From Chromatiales bacterium (GTDB lineage Bacteria > Pseudomonadota > Gammaproteobacteria > Thiohalomonadales > Thiohalomonadaceae), in NCBI GenBank assembly GCA_003251535.1, contig QKFD01000024.1:161837-208608 (forward strand): a stretch of 46,772 bases of DNA, written 5' to 3'. This document shows, one piece after another, positions 46,707 to 46,772 of the stretch; within the stretch, counting starts at the first letter, position 1, and each line of letters begins with the position of its first letter. The notes beneath the pieces were generated by a model. It was not told where the DNA came from. It ran no database searches and saw nothing but the letters and a program-made list of their open reading frames with translations. The position numbers were made by a program, and so were the translations under genes.

Positions 46707-46772
46707 AAATGCCCGACAAGAGCCACCCCACCCTACCTCCCACCAGCCGAGTGCCCATCAATCGGTGCAATC

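Overview
The window looks like a chromosomal piece of a GC-rich gammaproteobacterium. MutH, which occurs mainly in Gammaproteobacteria, YecA/UPF0149, a KefB/C-type antiporter, MlaC, ArfB and many c-di-GMP proteins all point that way. I cannot name the genus. A sulfur-oxidising or phototrophic lineage is possible, but nothing here proves it. Genes are dense, many convergent pairs are separated by fewer than 20 bases, and there is no rRNA, CRISPR array, insertion sequence or tRNA that I could recognise.

The left and middle part (about 1-35500) is housekeeping and signalling: a CDF metal exporter, an MlaC-like periplasmic lipid carrier with a long disordered region, MutH, a PilZ protein, a dienelactone-hydrolase-like enzyme, an alkaline-phosphatase-superfamily hydrolase, YecA, a soluble kinase/TPR response-regulator pair, ArfB, glycogen genes (glgC, a DUF2934 protein, glgP), a PDC-type sensor, a TerB-like protein, a PhnD-like binding protein coupled to a PAS-PAS-GGDEF-EAL protein, a Kef antiporter, an XRE regulator, an ABC exporter pair, a hemerythrin-like protein, an isochorismatase-family hydrolase, a TolC-type protein, an alpha/beta hydrolase, a 5'-nucleotidase, and a large FecR-TPR-outer-membrane-barrel fusion. 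The longest apparently gene-free stretch is 22928-23906.

The right end (35833-46706, all minus strand) is the most notable region: a vanadium nitrogenase island. In transcription order it holds vnfH (with a one-base frameshift in this sequence), a 2[4Fe-4S] ferredoxin, a NafY/VnfY-type protein, then vnfD-vnfG-vnfK, a 296-aa protein of unknown function with a cysteine cluster, a VnfX/NifX-type protein, a 69-aa unknown protein, a complete PhnC/PhnD/PhnE-type ABC importer, a Nif11 peptide and a bacteriohemerythrin. VnfD keeps the cofactor and P-cluster ligands at the same residue numbers as the Azotobacter protein, and it has the TGGPRLW loop that binds the carbonate ligand of the FeV cofactor. 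VnfG, the delta subunit, is present. This is therefore an alternative, V-type enzyme and not a Mo nitrogenase.

I see three sigma-54 type -24/-12 promoters, before vnfH, before vnfD, and directly before the phnD-like gene inside the transporter block. A TGT-N10-ACA activator site and an IHF consensus lie upstream of vnfH. A strong terminator separates the vnfH-fdx-vnfY unit from vnfDGK. The import system is thus wired into the same regulation as the nitrogenase, which makes vanadate (or a vanadium chelate) its likely cargo rather than phosphonate. vnfA, vnfE, vnfN and nifB are not in the window and must be supplied from elsewhere if the system works.
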